From: Dryas octopetala | Taxonomy: Eukaryota; Streptophyta; Magnoliopsida; Rosales; Rosaceae | Assembly (NCBI GenBank): GCA_963921425.1 | Contig: OY992839.1 | Coordinates: forward strand, 13,061,409 to 13,125,408 | Reading direction: 5' to 3' | Length of the DNA stretch: 64,000 bases | Shown: positions 10,305 through 23,769 of the stretch, in pieces | Position numbering within the stretch: position 1 is the stretch's first letter | How the letters are laid out: every line of letters begins with the position of its first letter | Made by a program: the position numbers and the translations under genes | The notes under the pieces: model-generated | Databases searched by the model: none | Told to the model about the DNA's origin: nothing | Seen by the model: the letters and a program-made list of their open reading frames with translations, nothing else

Positions 10305-13300
10305 ATGGGCAGTAAAAGCAAGAGAAAGAAGCATTTGGAGGACACAAGCTCTGAGGATTCATCATCGTCCTCTCCATCAAGCTCCGAGGATTCTGACCGT
10401 TCTTCAAAGAGACGGCGACGCCACCGTCATAGAAGTGATGGCAGTTCCAGAAGAGAGAAGGAAAGGAGAAGGGAAAGAGATGAGAAACGGCGAAGCAAGA
10501 GAGAGAGAAAGAGAAGGAAATCGAAAAAGGAGGATAAGAAGAAGAAGAGGGCTTGTGGGGTTGTTGATGGTGATGAGTCCGGTTCTGGGTCTTCGAGTGG
10601 TGGCGATTCAGAGCCCGAGAGGAGTCAGGGTGAGCCGCAAGCCATTTTGAGAGACTTGTTGAATGAGTTTCCCAATGTTGGGAATGATTTGAAACAGGTA
10701 AAACTATACCCTTTTGTGTTGAAATTTTTTGGAGTACACCATGCATGAAATTCTTGAGAGTGGTTGATTATGAATTTGATATCAATGACTTGGGAAATCT
10801 TTATTATTTGTAATACTTAATATAGTTTTTGGTTCTCTTTTTTCATTTTTTTTTCGTTTCCTGGGAGATGGGTTATAACATATTAGCATGCCCAAGTGTT
10901 AGACATGTGAATACTACAAATTGGATGGACTTGAGAGCTTTGGCTTTTAGGAATAAAAACTTAAGTAAATTGCCATTTTCTTTTATGCTACCCCTGTAAG
11001 TATATACAGTGTGTATACTGAGGCTTTGGCGTTTTTTCGATTAATACAATTGACTTAATTACACTGGAACCTTACCGGTGAGCACTAGTCTAATTCTGTC
11101 ACTTTTTCCTCTCTTGTTTATAGTGATGACATGTCGCTGATACTTGTCAATATTTGTTTGATATAGCTTTTGCAAATGATTGATGGTGGACAAGCAGTTG
11201 ACATAAAGGGAATATCTGAAAGATCTTTGGTTAAGCATCTGAAGAAGTTGTTCCTTTCACTAAAACTCAAGGAAAATGATGGAGTCTTTTTACTGCCTTC
11301 AAATGTTCATCCCACTTTGGAGGTTGTTGGGCACATGATTCAAACGTCTCTAGAACCTAAAGATGAACGGAATGGGATGCATTCAGAACAACTGGATGAG
11401 GAATACAGACAAGTGACAGATGACAATAATATGACAGTGCCATGTCCAGAGGACAATGTGGCTGGTCCTAAAAGAAGGTAATGTCTCTATAATTGCTTGC
11501 CAGTTTTAATTAAAAATCACAGGGACTAATTAATGTGTCAATGTTTGGTCAGTTAATGAGCATTAACCAACTTGTATTAGTTATCAAAATCTATTCATAT
11601 GTACTGCTTTATTGTTTTTTTAGGAATTGCATGTTCCATACAAATTTAAGTTTTGTAATTTATTTCCCCTTTCTGCTAGTACTTTTGGAGTCATGGCTGA
11701 ATACAGATTTCTTAAATAAAGAGGTTTTATTTTTACATTATTTTCATCAGTAACTACTTTGTCCAGTATACTTTTTATTTATTATTGTTGTGTAGATGTG
11801 CAATGAATATAAATTATAAAGATAATAAAGACAAAAATTATGCTGAAGTGCCTACGATTCCCTTTCAATTGCTAAGATCTCATTCTAATAAAAACTAATT
11901 GTGATTAGCTTATATGTTCCTTGGAAATATTTAATAAGGGTATTTATTTTCTCTCAAAATAAATAGAAAAGGTACTATTTATATCTTTTATTGATCATTA
12001 CTTCACTGTGAGACCATTTAGGGTTTGTGAGAGAAGAAGATGGAAGAAGAGATCACACGGAAAGCAATTGTAGTTTTTTTTTTCCTGAGAAGAAATTATA
12101 GTTTACTAGCAAATTAGGAGTGAAGTTTGCTAAAACATTTCATTTCCAATAATTGGGATGAATAATGCAGAATGATGGCAAAATGGACGATTTAACAAGT
12201 AGAATTGGTAAATGATAGACAAAATGGAGACAAGTTAGTGGTATCTTATGTGATAAAGAATACAAAATAGATTAAAAGGGAAGCTCTAGGGAACTTTGAT
12301 TGGCCTGTTATTTTTTTATGATACAAAATGTTAGGAATCAAAGTAAAAATAATAGAAAGTCAGGTTAGTAGATTCCAGATTGGATGCAAGGAGATGTAAA
12401 ACAAAGATGAATGATATATGAACAAAACAAAATCCTACAAACAAAGATTTTGTTCCGGTATCTTGATGTGTTTAAACAAGAAATGAGAACATTAAGGTGA
12501 ATGATATATGTGACTGCGAAAGACAATTAAAACTTGATGTGTTAGAGAGACAGTTGGACTAATGTTTTTTAGTGACAAGGAAAACTAAATTTAGGTGGTA
12601 TAGACTATAGACCACTAGATATAATCAAAGGAAGACCAGTTAAAGTAGAAGGTAAAAGATGAAAAGGCCAACCAAGATTAACATGAGAAGATTTTATACA
12701 AAAAAAGATAAAAGAATAATTAGATTTGATAGGAGATACTGTATATGATAGAAAAGAATGGAAAATAAGAATTTATCCACGGACGCCTTTCATCTGGGAT
12801 TTTTGCTCTGTTATGTGAGAAACATATACTGCGTTTGGTAAAGGGAAGAGGGCCAAAGTCTTATGGGGTTGCAGTGTTTTTCGCTATGACGTGGGTAATT
12901 ATTTGGATGGAAAGGAATTGGAGGATTTTGGAAGAGTACATAAGGGTAGGGTGGAGGAACTTTGGGAGAGAGTAAGGTTTTGATCAGTGTTGTGGGCTTC
13001 TGTCTTGGCGAAGTTCAAGGATTTAACTCTTTCTTCTATTATTCTAGACTGGAGGACAGCTGTAGGATAAGGATTCTATTATAGCTAGGATTTTTATCTG
13101 TGATTGCGGACTAGGTTCCTCTGGTCTAGCTTTTCTTGTCTCTTTTTTCTTTTTCTTGTTTTGGTGTGCACATTTGTCCATATTTATTGTATCATTTTGA
13201 GGAGAATCAATACAAGTTGTTTCTTAAAAAAAAGGCAGGTCTTATGGGGCTCTTTAGAGTGGGGTTGGGGCTGGTAATTTGAATTAAGGTATTCAATTTG

Positions 13301-16300
13301 GGAATTGAGGGCTAATACAAATTGGGCATTGTGATTTTCTTCATTCATTTGGGCAAAGGGAAGGATATATTACAAATGCCAAACTTGGTGGACACAAAGA
13401 TTGTTGCAGATTTCAAACCCTGTGATCTTCAAGAACCCCATAAGGAACAGATTGCAGCCCAATGACAAGTAAAAACAAAATCCATTTGAGATCAGCAATC
13501 AGATAATATAAGACCATTTAACCATGCTCTTCAATCATGGAACATCAGAAACCATACTAGACTTGGAATCACAGGCGGGCGGGTGCTTCAATAATATCCC
13601 AACCATGAGATCTAAGGCAGAGAATGAGGAACACCATGAACGAAAATAAGAAATAGATTAGGGTGAGGTAACAACTTTTGTGATTGCAATATTCTCTTTA
13701 TGATGAAGGGTTGACAACCAACTACCTTGAGGCTTCTTTAGAAGGTCTTCCATTGAAAGCTTGAGAGGAGAGGTGTGGTATTGGAGGAGGAAGAGTCGTG
13801 GAGGAAGAGAGGTTTTGGAGATGGCAGAGTCTTTGACAGTGAGGATGATTGAGTTTCTAGAGGGAAGGAATAATTCAGGTGTGGCTTGGAGAAGGGTAGC
13901 CATGATGTTGAATCCAGCTCTTTGCAGAGTTCTTGAAGCGCTTAGTGAGACAATGTGGCTGATTGGTTTGCTCTGGAGATTTCATTCTTGGGATTTGCAC
14001 AGATTGTCATGGAGATTGCTACAAAAGCCAAGGTTACAGATATAGTGAAGTAGACAAGAAGCCATTGTGTTCCTTAAGAGAGGGAGAGAGTGGTAATCCC
14101 ACTACCATAAGTGTGACTAAAATTCCTATGAAAAAATTGCCACCTACTCAAACTGACTGAAAACACCACATAATTGGCGACAATGAGCAACTTAAAACAT
14201 GGAATGGAGTTCAGGGGACACATTCCTTTTTAGTTGAGGCAAAGTGACTCTCACTAAGTTTAGGGCATAGCTATATTTAGTTCTTAAAGAAGAAAACCTC
14301 GAATTTTATCTTGTTTTGATTGCTTGCATTTGTTTTGCAGGATAATTGGCCCTGCAATGCCATCAGCTGAGTTACTTGCTGCTGCAGCCAAATTGACAGA
14401 AGCACAGGCTGAGCTGAGGTATTTCTTAAAATATTTTATTCCATAGGCACTTTATTTTGGAACAACTTCTGGAACTATTCAAATCTTGTTTATTTTGAAT
14501 TACAGTTGTTTGTAATTTGGGCCTATGTGTTGACATAACTGAATCATGTATTTTCTGATTGAGATGACTTGGAATGTGGTGTTTCCTAACACATATGTAC
14601 AGAGAAGTTGAGTTGGAGGAAGATAATGAAGTTTTTGTAGGACCTCCACCGCCTGCTGTGGTTGCTGAAGCTGAATCAGCTAATGAAGCTGAGCGGTTTG
14701 AAGAGGTATAGTAGTCTTATCTCTTAAACATAATTATCAAAATTTATAAGCATGTTGTATATAGCCTTGGGTTGGTGAGAGTTTGCTCAATGTTCATATC
14801 TCATCTCTTGTTCATAATATATTCACAGAGTTCGTTCATAATATTTATATCTTTTTTTTTTTGTACAATGGGGTTTGAAACTAGATTCAATTGCAGCTTC
14901 CCACTCTGCCCATATGTCACTTGAGCAGCTCAGCTATGGACTTTGTTCACTTTAAGCACATATTGATAATGCATGAGGAAGAGTTTTGATCTGTAAGTGA
15001 GTAGTCAAACAGTCATTGAGAGGGTTAATAAATGAACTCTAGAAAATGCAGGGGTTAATAAATGAATTCAGTAACTATAAGCACTGCTTAAAATATCAAA
15101 ATTATCCGTGAAATTTCACCAATAATTTCATTTCTTTGCAAGTGTTCCCACCAATTTATCGCGGTAACTTCAGGGTTTTGTTTGGACTGGGAATGAGATT
15201 TTCTTGAAAATGTTGGCGAAAGCAGTTGTGGCGCACGACACAAGAATAGTCAGATTGTGTGTGTGGGTGGGTGTTGTTAGGGGGGGGGGGGGGGGGTTGA
15301 ACTCATAACCTCATATTTTTTCATTTCATCAATTGAGTATAATACATAGCCTTATATAGCCTCTTTACATGGAAGGTGGATGTAGAATTCCTAGAAATTA
15401 GCCCTTGAAATAAACTGTATTATCTCAATCAGTAGCCCGAAATTAGCTCAATCACTCTTAAACATAAGGCTGCTAATAGCCTACATCTATTACATTCCCC
15501 CTCAAGTTGGAGAGTAGATATCAACAACTTCCAGCTTACTGCAAATAGAATCAAAAGCATGTTTACGAGTTTTTTGGGGGAAAAAAAAAAGCTTGGAAAG
15601 CTCAGCCCCACTGGAAGTAATTAGAGCTCCTCAATTTTTTACTAGTCATGGAGCAGAATAATAGGGAAGTTCCTGCTTTCTGCTTTGTCACCCATAAGGA
15701 CCAAAGTAAATCAAACTGAAACTGAGATGAAAATCGAGTGAGATGAGAACCAAGACGAGATCTGATGGAAACGAGAACCAAAGCGAGATCTGAAATGACA
15801 TTCGACCGAGAAGATTTAATGGAATCTGTGACATTGACATAGTTGTGAGAGAAAATTTGTCCATTTTTTTTTTTCTGTTCTCGACTCCTTTTTTTTTTCT
15901 CATCAATTGAGTAAAATACATAGCCTTATGTAGCCTCCGCCATGTAGAAGGGAACAATGTAGATATAGGGAAGAATTTTGGTCATTAGATGAGGAGTCAG
16001 AGTCTTTAAGAGAATTTTGGTCATTAAATGTGTAGTCAGTCATTGAGAGGCTTAATAAATGAACTTTTGGAATTGTAAGGGTTAATAAATGAACTCAAGT
16101 AACTATAGTAGTCATTAAGAGGGTGTAGCAATGTAAGAAGGATGGTATTATGCAAGAGATGGGACCCTATGCAATGCAATCAGATTTCAAAAGTAAATTT
16201 CCACATTTTCCCTCCGATTCTAAGAATTCCTTTGCTTCAAGGTTTTCTCCCATATTTCACCGTTAAAAATATCTTGGCTCCAACATTTTTTGGAGTGTAA

Positions 16301-19300
16301 TAATCCCCCTGTTTCTACCGCCTTTAGACTGTACCTCTTATGAACATCACACGTGGTAAAAAGTATGAGCTTGAAATTTTATCTGTTGATTGTTTATATA
16401 TAGTGTATTTGAAGTTATTCTATTGCTCTTATATGAATGTACTAACTCATTGACTGACATGCATCCAATCAGGTTACAAGGATCATGGATTCTGCGGATG
16501 ATAGTCCATATGATATTCTAGGAGCAAACCGAAATATGTCTGCGGAAAATATGAAGAAACGGTAAAACCATTGAATTTTCTGCATTTTGGATGTAATAAC
16601 CTCTATGTAGGCGCCGCTTGTGATCTCCAGCTGACTCTGTTATGGGATAACAATTGAAAATGTCTGGTGAATAGTAATTATTGCTTACACTAACCTCGTT
16701 CTGAACAATATATCAAAAAACTTGATCTACATTTGATCTTTGATATGTTCTCTACAAGATCCAGCTTGTAATAAAAAAAAAAAAAAGGGAATAATGTGAA
16801 TAAACTTTTTAACTTTTAACAATAAGTATTGGATTGACATCAATTTTTATTCACCTAGTTGTTGGTAGAGAAGATAAACATAAAGCGGTTGGTAAGAAGT
16901 TCTGATTTCACATTTGCAGTTTGCAGATGACTCAATTCCAGAAAATTCTATTCCAGCTTCTAAAACCATCTGTATGTTGTATCCCCAAGAGCTTGAAAGT
17001 GTCATTTAGAAAGTAGATGCCTCTTGAGTGCAGCGAACACCCACTTAACCAAAGTAGAAAACCATGGACCTGTACAGTGAAGAAACAAATTATCGAAAGT
17101 GTCTTGCCAATTATGCCTAGTTTGGACATGTCAACAATTTGTTAGACAGACTTACAATTGGCTTGTACAAACTATAAATATCTACTTTGAAAATTGCAAG
17201 TGATGACATATTTTTACACCAAAAACAATGACTTGTTTGAATTTTTTTTATATGGACAGAAGGGCTTGGTGAATAAAACTAATAATGGACACATTTTTAG
17301 TTGACGGGCTTGATAGCAGTCTGTTGTTTTAATTTGAGCTATCTTATATGATTGTGAACTGTTGAGCTTTGCTATTTGTATTTTCTCTTTGATTTTTTTT
17401 TTTTGTCTAATAAATTTCTTCATCTTATTCTTCTTTAAGGTACTGGAAGATGTCTCTTTTGGTTCACCCTGATAAATGCTCACATCCTCAAGCTCATCCA
17501 GCATTTGTCAAGTTGAATAAAGCTTTTAAAGATTTACAAGATACAGACAAGGTGAGTTGTGTACACATACATGATATGCATGGGAGATGTATTTACTAAT
17601 TTATTTATTTATTTTGCATGATCACTATCACTATCACATTCATTTCATTGGTTGAATGGCCTAGTTATGTTACACTAATCGTGGTCTTGATCTGTGCTTG
17701 TCTTCTTCTGTATAGAGTGATAGATTATATTTCAACTTCTCTGGACAGAAATGATATGACCTTGGAGTTTTGGGTGAAAAAAGTTTCTCTTTCTCGATCT
17801 TAAATGATTGGGAGAGACATGTCTATGCTTTGGGAGCCAAGTGAAAAGAAAAGTAGAAAGGTCATGAATCTCGATATTAGTATGGATTGTTGACCAGAAT
17901 CAAGTTTTTTGCAGAACATCTTGCTGGAAGTCGGCCTATAAGTACATATTTTGCACAGTGAAATATTAAAAGCTGAGTGGTTAGATCTAGTGGGATAGGT
18001 AGATGTGGGCTATCCTAATGTTTGTGAACCCAGGCAATAATTGGGCTTCACTAGTTGCTCTCAATTAAAAGGCAAAAAAATTAGGCCTCACTGGAATAAC
18101 TCTCAATCCAATTGGTCGTGGCTGGTTTAGTTAGCTTGTAAGAATGATGTGTGGCATACATAAAGCACCATCTTGGGCCGCATAGTCCATAAAGACCTCC
18201 AAGTTCTTCCCAAAAACTCGCCCTTTCCCGATGTCTGCACGGGCCATAAATGCTTGATAACCACCAATCTGCCCCATTTGATCCTTTGATTTTTACAGAA
18301 ACTGAGAACTCCCCAATAACAGACTCCAAAACTGAAACATGTTTTGTGTTCCAAATCACCACTATACCACCCGAACTACCCCTTGCAGGAGCGAACACCC
18401 AGTCTTTGAATCTGGCCCCCCAAACACTTGCCACTAACTTTCTGTCTACTAAAGCTTTCTTTGTTTCTTGTAACATTACAATGTCTGCTCTGTGATGAAA
18501 CAACTGCTCTTTTAAAATTACTCTCTTCCTTTTACTGCCTGGACCCCTAGATGAGTGTTACTGTGTAAATTGGTTTTAGACATTGATTTTGGAAGAGTTA
18601 CTTTTCAGGAAATGCATGTAGAAATTGGAGAGTCCAATCCAAAACCAATTGGCAATGGGTGGAGAGCCCAAGACTTTATATATTGTTAGGCAAGACTTCA
18701 CTTTACCGATGTGGGATATCTCTCAAGTTGAGAGTCTTAACAATGTATTCAATTTGTAGAATGTGAAGCTACAGTGTTCTATATAATTTAAATGAAATGC
18801 AAATTGTTTGGTCATAGTTATTGTATACCCGTAAGGTCTATGAAGTTAGATTTGTAATTGGATGGAATCTTTATTTTGCACCCTACTGTAATTTTCTGTT
18901 CAATGTTTGATCTTGGTGTTTTTTTTTCTGCCTTGTCTGTTTGTTGTAGCGGAAAGTGCTGGATGAAAAGATTATACTCAAGGAGGAACATGAAAAATTT
19001 AAGGTATGGATTTTTTACTTTACTACTTTAATATTGGACTTGACTATATTCTTTTTATTTATTTATTTATATTAAGAAACAAACCTCCATTAAATAAAAC
19101 AGAAAGTGTGCATAACAGAACAGAGTGAAAAATACATCACATAACCTACAAAAATACAACTAGACTTGAGATACAGCAGCTTCCCAGTCAGAAAAAATAG
19201 CAGAACTGTCCCTAAACACAGCAGATACCAAAGTCCATAAGGATGCCCAAAACCAAACCCTTTCCCACAAGTGATTCACCTCCCCCCCCTCAAATCTTCA

Positions 19301-22300
19301 AAATATCTTTCTATTCCTTTCCATCCTAACTTCCAAAAGAGTAGCCACCACAGATCATCTCCCAAATACCACACCCCTCTTCCTCCAAAAAACTTACAAT
19401 AAAACATCACACAAAACTGGAATAACCTAGCTCAAATTGGCCTCCCTAAACAACCATAACTACAAAGGCAATGCAACTGGACAGTGGAGCAGCAAATGAT
19501 CTGAACTTTAAGCAGCATTTCGACTCATAACACACCAATGAGGATATGGGCAAAAAGAAGGTCATCTTCTCTGAAGTCTGAACCATGCCACAAGTATTAG
19601 GAGTTATGATCCAAGCTGACAGCCTGACACCTGTAGCTTAGGAAGTACTGTATTCTTCCAAATACATGAGAGGAAATAAAAGGAGAGTTAAGATTTTTGC
19701 ATTAGTTGCCTTGAATAGGATTTGCAAGAAAAGACCGTGGATTCCATTTTCCACACCCTTCTATCCTACCTAGATGGAACCATCAACACTTTTCTTGATC
19801 ATTCAGATTCCTGATCATATGGACTGAACCAGAAACACATTTTCTGGCTATATTCTGAAAAATGCACTTATAACTCGGTTTCTTTTGCTCCCATAGGTTG
19901 AGTTACAAGCAATGCGTGAGGCTGCACAATGGAGAAAATTACAAGGTTAGCCAACTTTTGCCTAATTTTTGTGAGTGTTAAGATTCTAAATACATTCTAA
20001 CAGTCTGAGTGTTCTATCAATGCTTTCTGGCGTTCCTCATAGTCTAGTGCATATGGTAAATAATAAAACATTCTCTTTTATTTTTGTTGGAAAATTAAGA
20101 AGATTGTGTTGCTTTCTAATGACATTCCATTGTTTTATCAATGTTTTCTGGTGTTCCTCATAGTCTGGTGCATATGTTTAATAATAATTCTTTCTCTTTT
20201 ATTTTTTTTGACAACTAAAGAAGATTTTTGTTGCTTCTTAATAGCTCTTATTTATTATTTTTTTTATGATAACATTTTTGTGTGTAGTCAAGGTTTTGAA
20301 CTGACCAACATTATTGCCTTCTTATTTTTTAGTGTAAAATTGCTAATGGGTGTCGGGATCTGTTATATTTCTACTTGCTGGATTCCACTGTATTCGTTTG
20401 ATTTTGCACTGGGTTTTCATATCCTTGCAATGTTATTTATTGTTATCCTTTCTTCGAAGAAGCTCTTTGCTTTTGTTTATTGTATAAGAATTTGCTTTAT
20501 ATAAGCAAGGTTTTGTAAAAGAAACCGTGTTTGATCAAAGAATATTTTAGTAAGTTTGTATTTTTTAATGGTAAGACTCCATTAAACTTATACACGAGAA
20601 TCCTAGAAGGCCTTATGAGATTCTAGTTTCTTTCAATCTACTTCTGCAGTTGCCCAGTTACCCTGAAATTCTAGCCGCACCCAAACCTCAATCTTAGTTC
20701 ACCTAAAAACGTTTCCATTACAAATCCTCAACATCAAAATCTATCTAAATGTCATAAATACCTTAATTTACTGTTTTAGTGATACAGTATGTATCCCAGA
20801 ACAGAACCCATTCCTTCAATTTTCAGGCCTTTAACCAGCTACGAGCTTCAATATGGTCTTTATTCCATCCATAACCCTTAAAACTATCATTCTAAACCTT
20901 ATACCATCAAAACTAAATTCTAAACCCACCCAATTGATTGTAGATAATGCAGCATCAAGGGCTGCCCTACTCCAAACATGCCTCCTGCGATTGATTATAA
21001 TCACATAACCAATATGGTTTGGCATGATTATAGGTTCACAGATACTTGAAAACTAATTCACTTGTTTTATACATTTTGTATATTTTTGTAGGTAGTTTGT
21101 ACTTCTTAGCAGAATATGCAGTACAGTTTGCTTTATGTAATTCTTCAACATAAATTTCGAACTCTTGAAACTTCTCGCATATCTTGGATTTAAGCATTGT
21201 TAAATTACTATTTGTCTAATTAAAAGAAAGCTTGTTGATAGGAATATCCATGGAGGGTGATGATGAGCTCCTGGCAGACATGGAGGTTAAAGTGCCACCA
21301 AAAAGAGATGAGTGGATGACAACGCTGCCTCCTGAAAGGAAAGTAAGTGCTTGTTCTTTTTTATTATTTTGTTATAATTATTGCCTTTTATGTTAGAGCA
21401 GTTTTTAATAAATGAGTTGTCCTTTTATTCTCTCTTCTATAACACTAGTTAAGACTCCTACAAAAAGTTTGTTAAGACTCGAGTTAAACCTCAAGTAAAT
21501 TCTGAAATTTGACAATGGTTACATTTATAGGGAAAAATATTGTAATTGCAGGAGTGTTTTGAAAGTTTTAGTAAACTACGATAAAAAGTATCCTTTATTT
21601 GGTGGATTTGCGTCTTCCACACACATCAGATACACTGCCATATGTGTTATATTGTAATATTGGGACAGTTTGGACATGTGATTGGTCATTTTGTAATTTG
21701 AGGTTCAGGAAGCTGGGTTCTTTACATGATTCTAATAGAGGGGAAAAAAATTGGGAACTTTCTTTTTCTACCGAGCAAGGAAGAAGGGTTCTTTTCATAA
21801 TTCTAAAATGAAAATATTTAGGATATTCTGGCCCCGGCTCTGGCTTTGCTATTGGAGATAATTGCTCAACATTGGGTTAATAGACCATCTAAAGATGTAT
21901 TAATCATGAGGACCTCTGGTACGAACTTAGAAATTGATGTGTGTGCTATTGTTGCAAGTCAGTTTTTTTATTTTTTTATTTTTTTTTTTGGGGTTACTCT
22001 TTCATTGTCTGTTGTTGGGTAGACTGTACATGTGTTAAAAAGAATTCTACTAAGATGGGTGACCTCATGTTTCTGGTTACTCTGGATCCTAGAAATTTGC
22101 ATGCATTAGCCCATCTTATGTTCTGCATGTTGTGCTGTACATTGTTTACAAAGTCATATTGTCTATCCTTTTTCTTCTCAGCATGGTGTGACGATGCAGT
22201 CAACAAAATTTAGCAAAAGCACCAAAGGACGTGGTGATACTAGTGTATGGACTGATACGCCTTCAGACAGAGCCCAGAAAGCTAAGATGGGGTAATGTAC

Positions 22301-22706
22301 TCATAATTAGATTGCTTTGTACTTGTCATATATAGACTTTTTAACACATGTGGTTTCCCATGGCAGTTACTTAGAAGCGTACAATGAGGCTGCTGCACTT
22401 GCTTCAAACGAGGAGGAAATGAAAAACAAGAGTTTAGATGCAGATTTGGTGGACAAATACAATAAAGAAAAACGATCAAAATCACTGGTACAGAAACACC
22501 AAGAAGAGACTGTTAGCGGTTCAAAGAAAAAATCCAAGCAACAGCCACAGAAGGAAGAATGGGTAGGGAAACATCCGTGGAAGCCTTGGGATCGTGAGAA
22601 GGATTTGGCAGGTGGGAGGCAGAGTGTAAAGTTGGATGCAGAAAACATGACTCAGGGTTTGACATCCCGATTTTCTTCGGGCTCATTTCAGAGGAACTTC
22701 CTTTAG
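10305..22706 (+). CDS. J-domain protein with GPALPP motif and DUF3752 (579 aa)
   Basis: Eleven exons: 10305-10697, 11167-11477, 14341-14418, 14603-14705, 16473-16561, 17440-17551, 18950-19003, 19897-19945, 21242-21342, 22182-22291, 22367-22706. Phases close to 1740 nt. Residues 1-90 are Ser-rich then Arg/Lys-rich, a probable nuclear-localising, SR-like region. A GPAMPSAELLAAAAKL segment starts near residue 238 and matches the GPALPP motif. GPPPPAVVAEAES follows. The J domain lies at about 304-370 (SPYDILG..., intact HPD at 334-336), so Hsp70 stimulation is possible. EWMTTLPPERK (about 419-430) opens a C-terminal DUF3752-type region that ends GKHPWKPWDREKDL...SRFSSGSFQRNFL. No biochemical role is certain; family members are thought nuclear and possibly splicing-linked. 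The gene body spans 12.4 kb because introns 2, 4, 6 and 7 carry transposon debris. Confidence 0.93.
12780..13235 (+). mobile_element. LINE 3'-end fragment in intron 2
   Basis: The plus-strand translation around 12880-13060 contains WMERNWRILEEY and a following ELWERVRF-like stretch, typical of the C-terminus of plant L1-type LINEs, with stop codons interrupting it. The segment ends in an A tract at about 13227-13234, matching a LINE 3' tail. It is inserted in the sense orientation of the host gene and lies wholly inside intron 2. Confidence 0.65.
13236..14340. other. Rest of intron 2, unidentified sequence
   Basis: The minus strand at 13658-13903 has an 81-codon open frame starting MATLLQATPELF. 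Its Ser/Thr-rich, weakly basic N-terminus resembles a plastid transit peptide, but I do not recognise a family. It could be a captured gene fragment or chance. The remainder shows no clear repeat structure. Confidence 0.3.
14985..16130. mobile_element. Copia-like remnant flanked by a direct repeat in intron 4
   Basis: Two related direct repeats of about 100 bp (roughly 14990-15092 and 15990-16120) share CAGTCATTGAGAGG and GGGTTAATAAATGAA phrases. Between them lie two more related segments (about 15325-15380 and 15897-15955) sharing CATCAATTGAGTA and ATACATAGCCTTAT. A phrase CCCCCTCAAGTTGGAG near 15498 resembles sequence next to the LTR of plant copia elements read in antisense. No pol domain is left. 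A run of 17 G lies at 15280-15296. The nested order suggests at least two insertion or duplication events. Confidence 0.45.
18081..18503 (-). pseudogene. LINE endonuclease fragment, antisense in intron 6
   Basis: The minus strand encodes a fragment with IVMLQETKK, WVFAPARGSSGGIVVIWN and SSIYGP blocks. These match the N-terminal endonuclease/exonuclease/phosphatase domain of plant LINEs. After the SIYGP block the similarity fades and the frame continues into unrelated residues. The fragment is truncated and lies antisense to the host J-domain gene. Confidence 0.75.
19056..19600 (-). mobile_element. LINE 3'-end fragment, antisense in intron 7
   Basis: Read on the minus strand, the segment around 19300 contains a WKGIERYFEDLRGG-like stretch, the degenerate equivalent of the C-terminal WMERNRRIFED motif of plant LINEs. 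It is followed by a typical 3' tail region ending near 19056. Its order relative to the endonuclease fragment at 18081-18503 is wrong for one element, so these are two separate insertions. Confidence 0.5.
20005..20240. repeat. Tandem duplication of about 120 bp in intron 8
   Basis: Two adjacent copies share phrases such as ATCAATG(C/T)TTTCTGG, GTTCCTCATAGTCT and CATTCTCTTTTATTTTT-like tracts. The copies differ by scattered substitutions. Both are inside intron 8 of the J-domain protein gene. Confidence 0.65.
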
Positions 22707-23769
22707 TCTTGAATGGATGAGCATCTCGGTTTTCATCAGCCCTTACTAGAGAACTACCTTTTGACATGAATGGGATGTCTTGCCTTGTATTGTAAATGCA
22801 TGATTGATGAGTTTAAAACATTATTGAAATGAGGGCTCTGGTTTCCGTTGTAATAGGAACATGAGTTTAAACACAAATCTTTCGGAGCAACGCTGTTGCG
22901 TTTCACTTGTTTTGGCTAGCATATGGAGGGACCACTCACTTTGGTTGGTTCTCCTCTCTTGTTTCAAATCTATTTCAGTATATAATGTTCCAAACAATCT
23001 GGCCAAGGGATGGCCAAATTCTATCTTGGGTTCAAATACCTGTGGGGTCTCATAGCCCATGAGACAGAGCAATGGGATGGGGACTTGGGAATTTTCAATA
23101 CTCTAAACTCTCAAAATTTCTTAAATTCTGGATTCAGCACCGATGGGGTTGAAATTCAACTACCAAAAGCAATATTGCTTCGAGCAGCCACTATTATTAT
23201 GTTTCCCACTTTTTGATCACATTCTTCACATGGTTTTTTTTTTCCATTAGAGCTTAGACATTAGGTGTTAATTCGGCGTTATGGTTGATCGACCCAACCT
23301 GTAGCTAAAGTCTGGAATTTACATCCAGATAAGAGAATAATTGTATATGTAGCCTATGTAGGAATTATTTTTTTAGAGTAAATTATACAAACACCATCAG
23401 AAGGTTTAGACTATTTAAGTGTTTAGTGCGTCTTCATCTCAAAAATTTATATTTTTGAAAATTACACTTACACCCCTTTGATTAAATGGCGGGAAGAGAT
23501 TGAATTTTATTTGAAAACTTTAGACTTCAATAAAATCAAAAATGCTTTCTGAAATTGTAAACCCATCCTGCCTCTCTGTCTTCCTTCTTCATCAGTTCTT
23601 TGGTTCTTGGGCCCAAAAGGCATTTCTTCTTTCAGATATGAGTCTTGACTCTTGAGAGCTAAAAACCTATAATTATCTGGTTGTGTTCCCAATTACTATA
23701 TAATTAAAAATTAAATAATAATAATAATAATCCACAATGCAGTGGTTAATTTGGTTGTGTTGCTGGTTG
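22707..23769. other. 3' flank of the J-domain gene
   Basis: Contains the probable 3' UTR and AT-rich spacer. A few short open frames exist, but none resembles a known protein. No repeat was recognised except a short ATAATAATAATAATA run near 23715. Confidence 0.5.

Noticed and set aside
20106..20504. 132-codon hydrophobic frame resembling a membrane protein
   Set aside because: T-rich intron 8 sequence including a tandem duplication; Phe/Ile/Leu codons follow from base composition.
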